Below, piece after piece: positions 25,999 through 35,943 of a stretch of 64,000 nucleotides of DNA (positions are counted from its first letter, which is position 1; each line of letters opens with the position of its first letter). The translations under genes were made by a program, and so were the position numbers. Origin of the DNA: Pyrobaculum ferrireducens (GTDB taxonomy: Archaea; Thermoproteota; Thermoprotei; Thermoproteales; Thermoproteaceae); NCBI RefSeq assembly GCF_000234805.1, contig NC_016645.1, forward strand, positions 1,526,391 to 1,590,390. Reading direction: 5' to 3'. The notes under the pieces were generated by a model that was not told the DNA's origin, did not search any database, and saw nothing but the letters and a program-made list of their open reading frames with translations.

Positions 25999-28900
25999 TT
26001 AGCTGAGCTTTACGTCTCTGAATGTGAGCAAGTTCTTAACCTCCTCGCTTAGTGCGCCTATTTTCTGTATATTCGCCGCTGTGAGTTTGTAGTCGGGGTT
26101 CTGGGCCACGGGCTCTACGCTCGGCGTAGTCACGGCGTTAGCCCCCACGCTGTAGGGGTGGGCCATGATTAGGAAGATGTGACCCTCCTTCACCATGTCG
26201 GTGACCCAGACTATCGCCGGGACAGAGCCGTTGTCGCTGTAAACCACCACCACATCCCCACTCTGCACCCCCTCCCGCCTCGCGTCGTTTGAATTAATTT
26301 GGACAAAGGCGTACGGCCACCGTCTAATTAACACCTCGCTGTTGGGATCCGCGTAGCCTGTCTGCCAGATTTCATTATAACGCCCATTGACGACCCAGTA
26401 TTTGTACTTACTCCTCTGCTCAGCCACGTAGGGCGGGTATCCCAGCCACAACGCTGGCCACGCGCGGAGGTGCTTAACCACGTAGTCCCTAGCCTTTTCA
26501 GAAGGCTGGTACTCAATCCTCCGGATTATGGTGCCGTCTGGATTCACTATGACAACCTCCTCTCTGTACTTATCGTTTAGGGCGGGCTCCATGAGGTTTA
26601 CCACCCCCCTGGCCTCGACTGTGCCGTCTGCGCCAATCTTCAGCTCCGTCAGGGGGAGCACAACGCCGACGGTTCTGAACTTCCTCAATATGTTCAAGTC
26701 AAGCTTCTTAAATGCAGGCGTCCAGTACTGCACCTCCCAGCCAACCCCCAGCTTGCCGTATGTCTCGTCTGCGTTAGCTATGTACGTCTTGAATATCTCG
26801 TTCTCCACCTCAACGGTGGGGTCCCTTGCGTTTTTCTCCATGGCGTCCCAGATGGGCTGGAAGGCCCTCCTAAACCTCTGCGCCACGGGGTCGTTCCCAC
26901 GGCCCTCTTCTTCGTACAGCTCCACTATTCTCTTAGCCACCATGGCGTATATCCACCAGTCAGGCTTCGCCTCTCCCGGGGGGTCCAGCCACGCATCGGC
27001 AATTCTAAACCTTCTTTCATGAACAGACATCCTGACGTCGGGAACCTCGCCGTTGTTAAACGCGGCGGGGAGAACCATGTGTGCGTCCTCCATCATAAAT
27101 GTGGGGTATATGTCTTGCACAATTATAAATAAGCCGCCTGTCTTCTCCAAGGCCTCCAGCACCCTCTCCGCATATTCTTTAGAAGTAGGCCTCGTGGTGA
27201 CGGGGACGTCCAGCACCTTCACGTCATACTGCTCCCTCGACTCCGCGCCGCCGATTTTAGCAAAGTCCTCAGCAAACACATATCTAGTCACCCGCCACGC
27301 TCTTTCGCTGACCGCCGCCTTCAGCCTCTGGGCTTGAGGCGCCAGCTTGTAGTTATCCATGTCGTGTACCCACAGCACCTTCCCCTCCCCGGCGGTGAGT
27401 CTGAAGTCCGTCGTGGGCATGTACTTGTCGCCAATGGGCCACTTAGTCTTGTAGTAGCCGTTTCTATAAACCTCGTCGTACCACGCCTCAAACAGCTTCA
27501 CATAGTCGTCATATGTGTTGAGGGCTATTCCCTTCTCCTTGGCAAAGTTCCAGGGACTTACGTGGTGGCGCTCCTTCTCCCAAGGCGGAGGAGGCGGCTC
27601 GGGCCCGGCGTAGCCCTCCTGATGGCCGCCCTGCCTCTGGCAACCGGTTCCGGCCACGCCTCTGAAGGCGCCGACGGCGATGCATAAGTCCACCAATGCA
27701 TATATAGAGCGGTAGTTCTGATTCCAAATAATGCCCTTTTCGTACATGAGCCACACCCTCTTCAAATAGCCGCCTTGCTTAGGCTCTGCGATAATGCGCG
27801 CCGCCGCCTCTATATCCCCCCTGCTCACTCCGGTGATTTTCTCGGCATCCGCCAGATAGGCATCCAGAGGCTTGTTTATCTCCAGCGCCTTTTCTAGATA
27901 CAGCCTCCAGGCGTTTTCATCCCACTTAAAGCCGTACTTCTGGGCGGCGTCTCTGTAGTGCTTGACATAATTCTCAACCACGTCCCTGTACTTTTCGTAT
28001 ATCACCCTCGCGATGGCGTTTGCCAACACAATGTCGGTCCCGGGCTCGGGCCTCAGCACCAGCACCCTGTCACCCCCAGCTACCTTAGCCGCCCTGGCCG
28101 TCTCTGTATCTCTGGGATCGACGATGATCATATACGCCGGCCCGGCGGGCTCCCCTTGGGAGAACCACTTCTGCTTCTCCCCCGCTGTGGCCCCCCTCAA
28201 GTTGTCAAGAGCGTGTTCAATAAACATCACCGTGCCCGTGGTATAGGGGTTGGCACCCCAGAAGATAATTACATCGGCAAGTCTCAAGTCGTGTAGCGAG
28301 TTGTTCATAGCGCCGGGACCCGCGTCGCCTATGGCCGGGTTTTCAGGACCGAAGAAAGGCCTGTTGTGAATTCTGGCAAAGGCGGTGCGGACGCCGTAGA
28401 AGAAGAAGAGCCCCGCCGCCGTGTTCTCAATCATAGCGCCTCCGCCGCCGCCACCGTGATCCATCCTGTGGGCAAACACAGCGTGTCCCTCCTTACCCCA
28501 ACCCGGCCTTTCAATTCCCCATCTGTCTATAACTCCCTTCACCACACGGGCAACCAGATCTATGGCGTAGTCCCAAGTCACCACCTCCAGCCTCCCGCCG
28601 AATCTCACCATGGGGAACTTCAGCCTGCGGAGGCCAGCCACGTTCCACGGGCTCCAGTTTCTCTCTCCATTTGTCCCCCCTCTTATGCTGTGGTCACCCA
28701 TGTTGATAGGACACTCGGGGCTGGGGATCTGGGCCACGTACACCTCCCTGAACTCCCCCGTGCCGCGTCCCTTGGACCAATCTCTTCTAATTGTCCTAAC
28801 CACCATAGCCTCTGATATCCACGGCCTCCCTTGCTTTGCAGATAGTGCAGGTAGCGGCGGTGAGAAATCTGTCATTTCCGGCGTGAGGGTTCTGCCGTAG

Positions 28901-29079
28901 ACCTCGTCTACCACCTTATACACAATTCCGTGCTCACCCGGCTTAGGCCCGCCGCTTACCCCAGCCGGCCATACATATACGTCATAGCCACAGCCGACGT
29001 TACAGAACTGACACGTTGTTGTATACCGCTCGGCGTTAGGAGGCGGTAGCGGGACTCTGCCGGTGTATCTAAACGACAT
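25999..29079 (-). CDS. aioA: Arsenite-oxidase-like molybdopterin large subunit (AioA)
   Basis: The 1026-residue protein has CQFCNVGCGYDVYVWP near the N-terminus, the C-x2-C-x3-C motif typical of arsenite oxidase and its relatives, which binds a [3Fe-4S] cluster. SPECPINMGDHSIRGGTNGE is consistent with this family. There is no Tat signal on this subunit; export would depend on AioB. Arsenite oxidase converts arsenite to arsenate. The related iodate reductase (Idr) group has the same layout, so substrate is not certain. AioB ends 2 nt before its ATG. Confidence 0.85.
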   Translation of the reverse strand: MSFRYTGRVPLPPPNAERYTTTCQFCNVGCGYDVYVWPAGVSGGPKPGEHGIVYKVVDEVYGRTLTPEMTDFSPPLPALSAKQGRPWISEAMVVRTIRRDWSKGRGTGEFREVYVAQIPSPECPINMGDHSIRGGTNGERNWSPWNVAGLRRLKFPMVRFGGRLEVVTWDYAIDLVARVVKGVIDRWGIERPGWGKEGHAVFAHRMDHGGGGGGAMIENTAAGLFFFYGVRTAFARIHNRPFFGPENPAIGDAGPGAMNNSLHDLRLADVIIFWGANPYTTGTVMFIEHALDNLRGATAGEKQKWFSQGEPAGPAYMIIVDPRDTETARAAKVAGGDRVLVLRPEPGTDIVLANAIARVIYEKYRDVVENYVKHYRDAAQKYGFKWDENAWRLYLEKALEINKPLDAYLADAEKITGVSRGDIEAAARIIAEPKQGGYLKRVWLMYEKGIIWNQNYRSIYALVDLCIAVGAFRGVAGTGCQRQGGHQEGYAGPEPPPPPWEKERHHVSPWNFAKEKGIALNTYDDYVKLFEAWYDEVYRNGYYKTKWPIGDKYMPTTDFRLTAGEGKVLWVHDMDNYKLAPQAQRLKAAVSERAWRVTRYVFAEDFAKIGGAESREQYDVKVLDVPVTTRPTSKEYAERVLEALEKTGGLFIIVQDIYPTFMMEDAHMVLPAAFNNGEVPDVRMSVHERRFRIADAWLDPPGEAKPDWWIYAMVAKRIVELYEEEGRGNDPVAQRFRRAFQPIWDAMEKNARDPTVEVENEIFKTYIANADETYGKLGVGWEVQYWTPAFKKLDLNILRKFRTVGVVLPLTELKIGADGTVEARGVVNLMEPALNDKYREEVVIVNPDGTIIRRIEYQPSEKARDYVVKHLRAWPALWLGYPPYVAEQRSKYKYWVVNGRYNEIWQTGYADPNSEVLIRRWPYAFVQINSNDARREGVQSGDVVVVYSDNGSVPAIVWVTDMVKEGHIFLIMAHPYSVGANAVTTPSVEPVAQNPDYKLTAANIQKIGALSEEVKNLLTFRDVKLS

Positions 29080-29081
29080 AT

Positions 29082-29693
29082 CTACGCCAAGTTGTCGTAT
29101 TTTCCATACACCAGCTGGTTTATACCTACGGCGTAAATATCGCCAGTAGCCGCGTCGTACTCAAGCTCAACCTGCGGCAAGAACTCCGTGGCGTGGCCAG
29201 TGACCTGCTTGCCGCCTCTTGCCAAGTCAAACTGCGTGAAGTGGATCTGACATACGGCGCAGTTGACGTCCGGAAGATACACCAAAGGCCCACCCATGTG
29301 GGTGCACTGGTTTACAAAAGCCACGACATCACCCCGCGGCCCAACACCTCCCACCGCCGGCTCGCCCAACTTGACCAAAAGTACATTATACCCCATATAC
29401 TGCTTGAAGACAGGCCTCTTATCTACTAAATCCCTTATATTCGCAAGCTTAACCCGTTCATACCTTTTAGCTACGGGTGCCGGTTGCGGCTGGGTAACAG
29501 TCACTGTCTGAGGAGGCTGGGTAACAGTCTGCGTAACTGTTTGAGTCAACGTCTCGGTCACTACCCTTTCCCGCGGCGCCAGCAGGTAGCCCACGACACC
29601 GCCAACGACAAGAGCCCCAGCGGCAGCCACAACAGCACGCCTTGTTGAGTCAGGTCTAGCCTTTTTTTCACCCCTTTCCTTTTCCTCAGACAT
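29082..29693 (-). CDS. aioB: Rieske subunit with Tat signal (AioB-like)
   Basis: A twin-arginine signal (DSTRRAVVAAAGALVVGG) is followed by a Thr/Gln/Val-rich linker with repeated TVTQ, then a Rieske domain with CTHMGG and CQIHFTQFD (C-x-H, C-x2-H). The linker would tether the domain outside the membrane. AioB-type subunits take electrons from AioA. The ATG at 29693 is preferred over 29699 because it lies ~27 nt after TATATAAA. Confidence 0.88.
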   Translation of the reverse strand: MSEEKERGEKKARPDSTRRAVVAAAGALVVGGVVGYLLAPRERVVTETLTQTVTQTVTQPPQTVTVTQPQPAPVAKRYERVKLANIRDLVDKRPVFKQYMGYNVLLVKLGEPAVGGVGPRGDVVAFVNQCTHMGGPLVYLPDVNCAVCQIHFTQFDLARGGKQVTGHATEFLPQVELEYDAATGDIYAVGINQLVYGKYDNLA

Positions 29694-29699
29694 GACCAT

Positions 29700-30391
29700 A
29701 CAAAAATACGGATTTATATACTTTCGTTAAAAATTATTCTCTAAATTCTCTATATATATAAATATATTTACTATTGAAGATAGACATAAATAATTTTAAT
29801 ATAGAGATTTATGAAGGAAATAATTAATTATTACTTCTATATAAAACAAAAACTCAATACTTTTTAATTCTTGGCAGTAAATGTTCCGTATCGATATCAC
29901 AACCTATGGATTTGTGCGCGTAGTCTTAGCCACTTCTTGTCCAAGATTGTGAAGATGCCGAATAGATTAACAAAGCGTGAGGATTCGATTCCCACCGCGG
30001 CGACGTGCCGATACTGCACACACAGAGGGGGCGCCGGGAGAAGCTTCCTCCTCTCCCCATAGCTCCGACCTCCCTTGCTACTACCTCTACATTCTTCCTG
30101 GCTTAACAACGGAGATTCTTCTTAATTCAGTAAATGTAGGCGAAAGTTGTGAGGCATCTCCAGATATGAGTCGCATAATGTAGGGTTATACATTAGAGGG
30201 GATGCCGAGGCCGCTTCTAGATAGAGATAAGAACTACCACGGCGAGACCAAGACCAGAGCAGTCGCTAATTCATAAACGGGGGTATGTTTCTACACACAT
30301 GGGCTTGCGGTTGCCCCCGAAGGGCCATTAGGCGCCTCTGGGCCCCGCACCAGGAACATCTAGAGTAAAAAGGGGAGATATCCTTCGCCCG
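29700..30391. other. 692-bp intergenic region
   Basis: The first ~180 bp are extremely AT-rich and contain the AioB promoter. The rest is mixed sequence with short frames in every phase and no coding pattern. Near 29985 there is a T-arm-like stretch that fails tRNA pairing rules. Nothing functional is recognised beyond the promoter. Confidence 0.5.
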
Positions 30392-30832
30392 TTACAATAT
30401 TGATATGTTAATCATCAACCCCCCGTCTTCGTGTTCTAGATTGTGGCAGTGGAAGGGGAATAGCTGACCTCTTTCTGCTACGTCGAACTTGACGACGGCT
30501 TTCACTGTTTCACCTGGCCAGATCAACACTGTGTCTTTAAGTCCCAGATCAGTGGGCAATCTGCCCCTGTAGTCGACGGCTAGCTCCGCCACTTGTCTGG
30601 GGCTGTTGCGCCTCTCCACTACCCACATGGGGAATCCGTGGAGGTGCATGGGGTGCGGCATAGAGGCGGCGTCGTTAACAATCTCCCAAAGCTCCACGGA
30701 TCCAGCCTCCACCTTGACGTGTTCCTTCAGCGGCTCGGTCAAAGTAGCCCCGGTATCCACCAGCGCCTTTACAGATCTACGCGCCGTACCTTCCAAATTT
30801 CCAGTAATAACCTCAACCCAGATATGACCCAC
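30392..30832 (-). CDS. Chimeric gene: retropepsin promoter and N-terminus fused to a multicopper oxidase C-terminal domain
   Basis: The first 32 codons, through VDTGATLT, are those of the retropepsin gene at 18.8 kb. From codon 33 the frame continues, without a stop, into the last cupredoxin domain of a multicopper oxidase. The copper-ligand segments are HPMHLHGFPMW and HCHNLEHEDGGLM. The copied segment also brings the TATA box. The fusion lacks the other oxidase domains and most of the protease, so neither activity is expected. It is a recombination product with an open frame; whether it is expressed is unknown. Confidence 0.75.
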   Translation of the reverse strand: MGHIWVEVITGNLEGTARRSVKALVDTGATLTEPLKEHVKVEAGSVELWEIVNDAASMPHPMHLHGFPMWVVERRNSPRQVAELAVDYRGRLPTDLGLKDTVLIWPGETVKAVVKFDVAERGQLFPFHCHNLEHEDGGLMINISIL

Positions 30833-30859
30833 GTACTACTTAACGGGTTTAAAAGTAAA
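30738..30859. repeat. 122-bp dispersed repeat, copy B
   Basis: Matches 18730-18851 at 115 of 122 positions in the same orientation. One difference turns a TGG into TAG upstream of the shared GTG start, which would matter only if translation began further upstream. Confidence 0.9.
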
Positions 30860-31122
30860 CTCACCAATGCCCTAGCTACGTATTTGCCTTTATTCTTCAC
30901 AGCTCCACCCGTCCGCGATTTCAAATACCTAGCTAAGACAGCGCACCGCCGAGTTCAGCACCTCCAGCAGATACGTCCTTCCCCAATGTATATGCCGTGC
31001 CTGATCCTCTGATGTCTGTGAGCTCAGTGAAACAAGCATAATTGTATGAGGTTCAGTACATTCACACCTGGAGATCGGGAAGCCGCATGTCGCAATTTTC
31101 CGCAACACAACGGCTCAATCTT

Positions 31123-31467
31123 CTAGTTCAAAGGACCGCGGGCCGGGATGAATGCTAGACCAAATACGCCGCTTATCAGCCACATCACTACAGCCAGCAA
31201 CAAAGCTGTACGCCAGCTAAGATTTTGGATTTTTCTCAGGGCATACATCCACACAATGATGGCAGGTATCCCACTTATGAATGGTAATCTAAATACTGCA
31301 TTGAAAAACCAGTAGACTGGGGCCCCCATAAGCGCTGTTGCGGCGACTCCGGCGAAGCTCTCATTACTCTGCCTCCCGGCAATAAACTTAAGCGCAACAC
31401 ACACAGCAATCGAGGACTCAATCCACGCTCCCACAAAACTTGCCACAATTCCCACGTAGCTCATCAT
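31123..31467 (-). CDS. Small polytopic membrane protein of unknown function
   Basis: 114 residues with about four hydrophobic segments (SYVGIVASFVGAWIESSI, GVAATALMGAPVYWFF, FISGIPAIIVWMYAL, TALLLAVVMWLISGVFGL). No family is recognised. An AT-rich TTTATATA stretch around 31489 lies upstream of the ATG. It stands alone between the chimeric gene and lipA. Confidence 0.6.
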   Translation of the reverse strand: MMSYVGIVASFVGAWIESSIAVCVALKFIAGRQSNESFAGVAATALMGAPVYWFFNAVFRLPFISGIPAIIVWMYALRKIQNLSWRTALLLAVVMWLISGVFGLAFIPARGPLN

Positions 31468-31769
31468 CCATATTTAGATAAAGAATATTTATATATAATG
31501 CCGCCTATGCCCCACTGCATGACCGCAAGCGATAGTGAGCCTCTTGGTCCATGTGGGCTTTGGGGGCTCCGGCGGAGGGTCGGGGAGGTACCAGCTTAGG
31601 AAACTCCACCCATATATAGCCGGCGTGCACCGTAGTGAAAAAGGTTTTTCACAGCGCGCTGACCGGTTCATCAAGGCCCCGTGGGGGTCTAAGTTGCGGC
31701 GAAGTGTTGACATGCTGTAAGCCAACTTCGGCCCTGCCTAATTTAAATTATGCATTTCGTGTTTTACAA
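31468..31769. other. 302-bp region before lipA
   Basis: Frames on both strands are open here but lack coding character. The region contains an 18-bp palindrome and the lipA promoter at its right end. Confidence 0.45.
31635..31652. repeat. 18-bp inverted repeat
   Basis: GTGAAAAAGGTTTTTCAC is a perfect inverted repeat with 8-bp arms and a 2-bp centre. It lies ~118 bp before the lipA start. It could be an operator or a DNA cruciform; no function is shown. Confidence 0.4.
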
Positions 31770-32642
31770 GTGTTGCCTAGGTGGATAGGCACGGTGGCCG
31801 GCGATTATGGCAGTATTGCGAAAGTGAGGTATGTGCTGAGCCGCCACGGCGTCTACACAGTCTGCGAGGGTGCGCGGTGCCCCAACATATTTAGCTGCTG
31901 GGGGGAGGGCACCGCCACGTTTATGATTCTGGGGGAGGTCTGCACCAGGGCTTGCCGTTTCTGCTCTGTGAGGACGGGCAACCCCCGCGGCTTGGTCGAC
32001 TGGGGGGAGGTTGAGCGGCTGGCTAGAGCGGTGGAGGAGCTGGGTCTCCGCTATGTCGTGGTGACATCTGTGGCGCGGGACGACCTGCCGGACGGCGGCG
32101 CCTCGGTCTTCGCCGCGGCGGTGAGGAGGCTGAGGAAAACCGGCGCCCTGGTTGAGGTGCTTGTCCCCGACTTCCGCGGCGACGAGGCGGCAGTGGCGGA
32201 GGTGGTGGAGTCGGCTCCCGACGTCTTCGCCCACAATGTGGAGACTGTGAGGAGGCTTACGCCCCATGTGAGGGATTCCCGGGCTAGCTACGAGAGGTCT
32301 CTGGCGGTTTTGAAAATGGCTAAGGATCTGGGGGCTCCATTGACTAAGTCCGGCATTATGCTGGGCCTGGGGGAGGGCTTTGAGGAGGTTGTGGAGGCTC
32401 TGGACGATTTGAGGAGGGCCGACGTGGATATTGTCACTATTGGGCAGTACCTAAGGCCCAGCGGCTCGCCTAGGCATTTAAAGCCGGCGCGGTACGCGGC
32501 GCCGGAGGAGTTCGAGAGGCTGGCGGAGGTGGCGCGGGTGATGGGCTTCAAGGCCGTGGCGTCTGGCCCCCTCGTGAGGAGCTCCTACAAGGCCTACGGG
32601 CTATATAAAGAGGCTTTGAAAAATATAGTGTACATAAGTTAA
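31770..32642 (+). CDS. lipA: Lipoyl synthase (radical SAM)
   Basis: LipA inserts two sulfur atoms into octanoyl groups bound to lipoyl domains. The auxiliary cluster motif C-x4-C-x5-C (CEGARCPNIFSC) and the radical-SAM motif C-x3-C-x2-C (CTRACRFC) are both intact. VTSVARDDLPDGG is also typical. The frame is open back to 31635. A GTG at 31770 (or TTG at 31773) fits the ~290-residue family length and lies ~26 nt after the TTTAAATT box. The adjacent operon encodes a lipoylated E2 and LipB, giving a full lipoylation route. Confidence 0.95.
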   Translation: MLPRWIGTVAGDYGSIAKVRYVLSRHGVYTVCEGARCPNIFSCWGEGTATFMILGEVCTRACRFCSVRTGNPRGLVDWGEVERLARAVEELGLRYVVVTSVARDDLPDGGASVFAAAVRRLRKTGALVEVLVPDFRGDEAAVAEVVESAPDVFAHNVETVRRLTPHVRDSRASYERSLAVLKMAKDLGAPLTKSGIMLGLGEGFEEVVEALDDLRRADVDIVTIGQYLRPSGSPRHLKPARYAAPEEFERLAEVARVMGFKAVASGPLVRSSYKAYGLYKEALKNIVYIS

Positions 32643-32644
32643 GG

Positions 32645-32652
32645 TTTATATA
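32645..32652 (+). promoter_or_regulatory. TATA box of the 2-oxoacid dehydrogenase operon
   Basis: TTTATATA lies 28 nt before the E1alpha ATG and directly after the lipA stop, so the five-gene operon has its own promoter. Confidence 0.6.
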
Positions 32653-32672
32653 CTAAGTTCGGATTTTTCACC

Positions 32673-33791
32673 ATGTTAGAAATAAGTTTAGAAATTCCTA
32701 GACAATATACAGCTGAGGCGAGGGAGCCCCAGGTCTTTAGAGTTCTAAATGACGACGGGGCCCCAGACGAGGCCTACGACGTGGGTTACAGACCCACCGA
32801 GTCGGAGCTCGTCAACGCCCATAGGTGGATGGTGCTGGGGAGAGTCCTCGACAGACAGGCCTTGCTCTACCACAGGATGGGGAAGGTCAAGTCTACATAC
32901 GGACCCCACGAGGGCCACGAGGCGGCTGACGCCGGGACGGCGCTGGCGCTGAGGCCGGAGGACTGGGTCGCGCCTTACTACAGAAACCTCACCCTCCTAA
33001 TCGCCAGGGGCGTGCCTCTCGAGACCATCTGGGCTAAGTTCTTCGCTAAGGCGGGAGATTCGGACAAGGGGAGGAACCTAACAGTTGAGTGGGGAGGCTT
33101 CAAGAAGTGGCGTTTCTTATCGATAGGTGCCCCCATAGGCCATCAGTACATTTATGCCGTGGGTTTTGCCTACGCCCTTAAGTACATGAGGAGGGAGGAG
33201 GTGGTGGCGGCGTACATCGGCGACGGGGGCACTTCGACGAACGGCTTCCACGCCGGACTTAACTTCGCCGGGGTGTACAAGACCCCCGTGGCGTTTTTCA
33301 TATACAATAACCAATACGCCATATCCACCCCAGCCGCCAGGCAGACCGCTGTGCGGAGGCTGGCGGTTAAGGCGGTGGCGTACGGTCTTGAGGGCGTCTC
33401 GGCGGACGGCATGGATCTATTGGCGGTGGTGAAAACAGCAAAGTGGGCTGTGGAGAAGGCGAGGCGGGGGGAGCCGGTTCTGGTGGAGTATTTGACGTAC
33501 CGCTTCGGGCCCCACACAACAGCCGACGACCCCCTCACGCGGTATAGAGACCCAAAGGAGGCCGAGGAGTGGCGCCGCCGCGACCCGGTCAGCCTGCTGG
33601 AGAAATTCCTCCTCTGGTCTGGCATATACAAAGAGGGGGAGGTCAAAGCCGTGTGGGAGGAGGCGGAGCGGGCTGTGAAAGAGGCCGCCAAGGCCGCCGA
33701 GGCCCAGCCAGACGTGCCTCTTGAGGAGGCTGTGAAAGACGTCTACAGCTTCGTGCCTAGATCTCTCCGGGAGTGGCTGGAGGAGCTATGA
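32673..33791 (+). CDS. 2-oxoacid dehydrogenase E1 component, alpha subunit
   Basis: The 372-residue protein is a thiamine-diphosphate-dependent E1alpha. [20 protein letters not shown] is the GDG-x-NN-type cofactor motif. [20 protein letters not shown] and the phosphorylation-loop-like [12 protein letters not shown] are also family features. With E1beta it decarboxylates a 2-oxoacid (pyruvate or branched-chain) and transfers the acyl group to E2. Substrate cannot be read from sequence. Its stop overlaps the E1beta start. Confidence 0.93.
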   Translation: MLEISLEIPRQYTAEAREPQVFRVLNDDGAPDEAYDVGYRPTESELVNAHRWMVLGRVLDRQALLYHRMGKVKSTYGPHEGHEAADAGTALALRPEDWVAPYYRNLTLLIARGVPLETIWAKFFAKAGDSDKGRNLTVEWGGFKKWRFLSIGAPIGHQYIYAVGFAYALKYMRREEVVAAYIGDGGTSTNGFHAGLNFAGVYKTPVAFFIYNNQYAISTPAARQTAVRRLAVKAVAYGLEGVSADGMDLLAVVKTAKWAVEKARRGEPVLVEYLTYRFGPHTTADDPLTRYRDPKEAEEWRRRDPVSLLEKFLLWSGIYKEGEVKAVWEEAERAVKEAAKAAEAQPDVPLEEAVKDVYSFVPRSLREWLEEL

Positions 33792-34753
33792 TGGCCAACA
33801 TGGCTAGGGCTATAAACATGGCGCTTCACGAGGAGATGGCGAGAGACGAGCGGGTGGTGGTCCTGGGCGAAGACGTGGGGAGGAGGGGCGGGGTGTTTCT
33901 CGTCACAGAGGGGCTGTACGAGAGGTTCGGCCCCGAGAGGGTTATAGACACGCCCCTCAACGAGGGGGGCATCCTCGGCTTCGCGCTGGGGATGGCCATG
34001 GCGGGGCTCAAGCCGGTGGCGGAGATACAGTTCGTGGACTTCATATGGATGGGCGCCGACGAGCTTCTAAACCACATATCTAAGGTGAGGTACAGGTCGG
34101 GCGGGGAGTACAAGGCGCCGGTTGTGGTGAGGACCCCCGTTGGCTCCGGCGTCAAGTCAGGCCTCTACCACAGCCAGAGCCCCGAGGCCATCTTCGTCCA
34201 CACCCCCGGCCTCGTGGTGGTCATGCCTTCGACGCCATACAACGCCAAGGGTCTGCTGAAGGCGGCTATAAGAGGCGAAGACCCCGTGGTGTTTCTAGAA
34301 CCCAAGATCCTGTACAGAGCCCCGCGGGAGGAGGTTCCCGAGGATGACTACGTGGTGGAGATTGGGAAGGCACGTGTGGCTAGGGAGGGGGACGACGTGA
34401 CTATCGTGACGTACGGCGCCATGGTCCACAGAGCGCTGGAGGCCGCCGAGAGGGCAAAGGCCTCTGTGGAGGTGGTGGACCTCCAGACTCTGAACCCCAT
34501 GGATCTCGACACGGTGCTGAAAAGCGTCTCCAAGACCGGCCGGCTAGTGGTAGTCCACGACTCGCCTAAGACCGGGGGCCTCGGAGCCGAAGTGGCCGCC
34601 GTGGTGGCAGAAAAGGCGATAGATAAGCTGGTAGCCCCCGTGGCGAGGGTAGCCGGCCCCGATCTGCCCCAGAGCCCCGTGGCCCACGACGCGGTATACG
34701 CCCCAACTGTGGAGAGGATACTCAAGGCAATAGACAGGGTATTGGCGTACTGA
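33788..34753 (+). CDS. 2-oxoacid dehydrogenase E1 component, beta subunit
   Basis: The protein contains [36 protein letters not shown] and VRTPVGSG, the transketolase-like pyrimidine-binding segments of E1beta. The C-terminal transketolase domain shows [15 protein letters not shown]. About 321 residues from the ATG at 33788, which overlaps the E1alpha stop (ATGA). It pairs with E1alpha as a heterotetramer. Its stop shares a base with the E2 start. Confidence 0.94.
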   Translation: MMANMARAINMALHEEMARDERVVVLGEDVGRRGGVFLVTEGLYERFGPERVIDTPLNEGGILGFALGMAMAGLKPVAEIQFVDFIWMGADELLNHISKVRYRSGGEYKAPVVVRTPVGSGVKSGLYHSQSPEAIFVHTPGLVVVMPSTPYNAKGLLKAAIRGEDPVVFLEPKILYRAPREEVPEDDYVVEIGKARVAREGDDVTIVTYGAMVHRALEAAERAKASVEVVDLQTLNPMDLDTVLKSVSKTGRLVVVHDSPKTGGLGAEVAAVVAEKAIDKLVAPVARVAGPDLPQSPVAHDAVYAPTVERILKAIDRVLAY

Positions 34754-35943
34754 TGGAGTTCAAATTCCCAGACCTGGGCGAAGGCCTTGTAGAAGGCGAG
34801 GTGGTTAAGTGGCACGTCAAGGAGGGGGACTACGTCAAGGAGGGCGACCCCCTAGTCGACGTCATGACTGAGAAGGCGACGGTGACCCTCCCGGCGCCCA
34901 CCAGCGGCAAGGTCGTAAAGATACTGGCGAGGGAGGGACAAGTGGTTAAGGTTGGCCAAACCCTCTGCATAATCGAGCCGGCGGCGGAGGCGGCGCCTCC
35001 CGAGAAGCCCCAGGCGGCCCAGCCGGCCCCCCGCGAGGTGGCGGCGATGCCGGCCGCCCGCAGGCTGGCTAGGGAGCTGGGCATCGACCTCACAAAGGTG
35101 AGAGGCACCGGGCCAGGCGGCGTGATCACCGTGGAGGACGTGAGGAGATACGCCGAGGAGCTAAAGGGCAGGGAGGCGGAGACGCCTAAACCCGCAGAGG
35201 CTCCGAAGGCTGTGGAGGTCTCCAAGCCCCCGGAGGCCCCGAGGGCGGCCGAGGCGGAGGTTATACCGGTTAGAGGGGTGAGGAGGGCCGTCGCCGAGAA
35301 GATGACGAAGGCCAAGAGGCTGATCCCCCACGCATACCACCTCGAGGAGGTGGACTTTACAGAGTTGCTGAGACTGCGCGAGAGGCTGAAGGCCGAGGCG
35401 GAGAGGAGGGGCGTGCGGCTAACAGTACTGCCTTTCATAGTCAAGGCGGTGGCGCAGGCGCTTAGGGAGTTCCCAATGCTGAACTCAGAGTACGACGAGG
35501 AGAAGAATGTGATTGTGGTTAAGAAGGAGGTGAATATCGGCGTTGGTGTGGACACGGAGCACGGCCTTGTGGTGGTCGTCGTGAGAGATGCCGATAAGAA
35601 GAGCGTCTTGGAGCTGGCTAGGGAGATAGGGGCTCTGGCGGACAAGGCGAGGGCCGGCAAGCTGGATATACAAGACGTGAGGGGCTCTACCTTCACCATC
35701 AGCAACATCGGCGCCGTCGGGGGGCTGGGCGGCCTCTCCATACTGAACTACCCCGAGGCCGCCATCATGGCAGTCGGCCAGGCCAGGAAGAAGCCGTGGG
35801 TCGTGGGGGATAGGATAGAGATAAGAGACATTGCCCTGGTGGCTGTCAGCTTCGACCACAGAGTGGTGGACGGGGCCTACGTGGCTAGGTTCACCAGCAG
35901 AGTGAAGGAGCTCCTCGAGAGGCCGGAGGCTCTACTGCTATGA
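34753..35943 (+). CDS. Dihydrolipoyl acyltransferase (E2)
   Basis: Three domains are visible in 396 residues. The lipoyl domain has the lysine in DVMTEKATVTLPAP. A peripheral-subunit-binding domain covers PAARRLARELGIDLTKV and RGTGPGGVITVEDV. The catalytic domain ends with the SFDHRVVDGAYVARF active-site motif (His and Asp). Alanine/proline/glutamate-rich linkers separate them. E2 forms the core of the complex and accepts the acyl group. It is fused into the operon by overlapping stop/start codons on both sides. Confidence 0.95.
   Translation: MEFKFPDLGEGLVEGEVVKWHVKEGDYVKEGDPLVDVMTEKATVTLPAPTSGKVVKILAREGQVVKVGQTLCIIEPAAEAAPPEKPQAAQPAPREVAAMPAARRLARELGIDLTKVRGTGPGGVITVEDVRRYAEELKGREAETPKPAEAPKAVEVSKPPEAPRAAEAEVIPVRGVRRAVAEKMTKAKRLIPHAYHLEEVDFTELLRLRERLKAEAERRGVRLTVLPFIVKAVAQALREFPMLNSEYDEEKNVIVVKKEVNIGVGVDTEHGLVVVVVRDADKKSVLELAREIGALADKARAGKLDIQDVRGSTFTISNIGAVGGLGGLSILNYPEAAIMAVGQARKKPWVVGDRIEIRDIALVAVSFDHRVVDGAYVARFTSRVKELLERPEALLL

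Noticed and set aside
29935-30010. tRNA-like T-arm (TTCGATT loop) near 29985
   Set aside because: The T-stem lacks the G53-C61 pair, no complementary acceptor strand lies upstream, and the GC content is too low for a hyperthermophile tRNA.
31489-31725. 78-codon minus-strand frame and overlapping plus-strand frame before lipA
   Set aside because: Composition is irregular, there are no family features, and both strands are open over the same stretch, as expected of chance frames.
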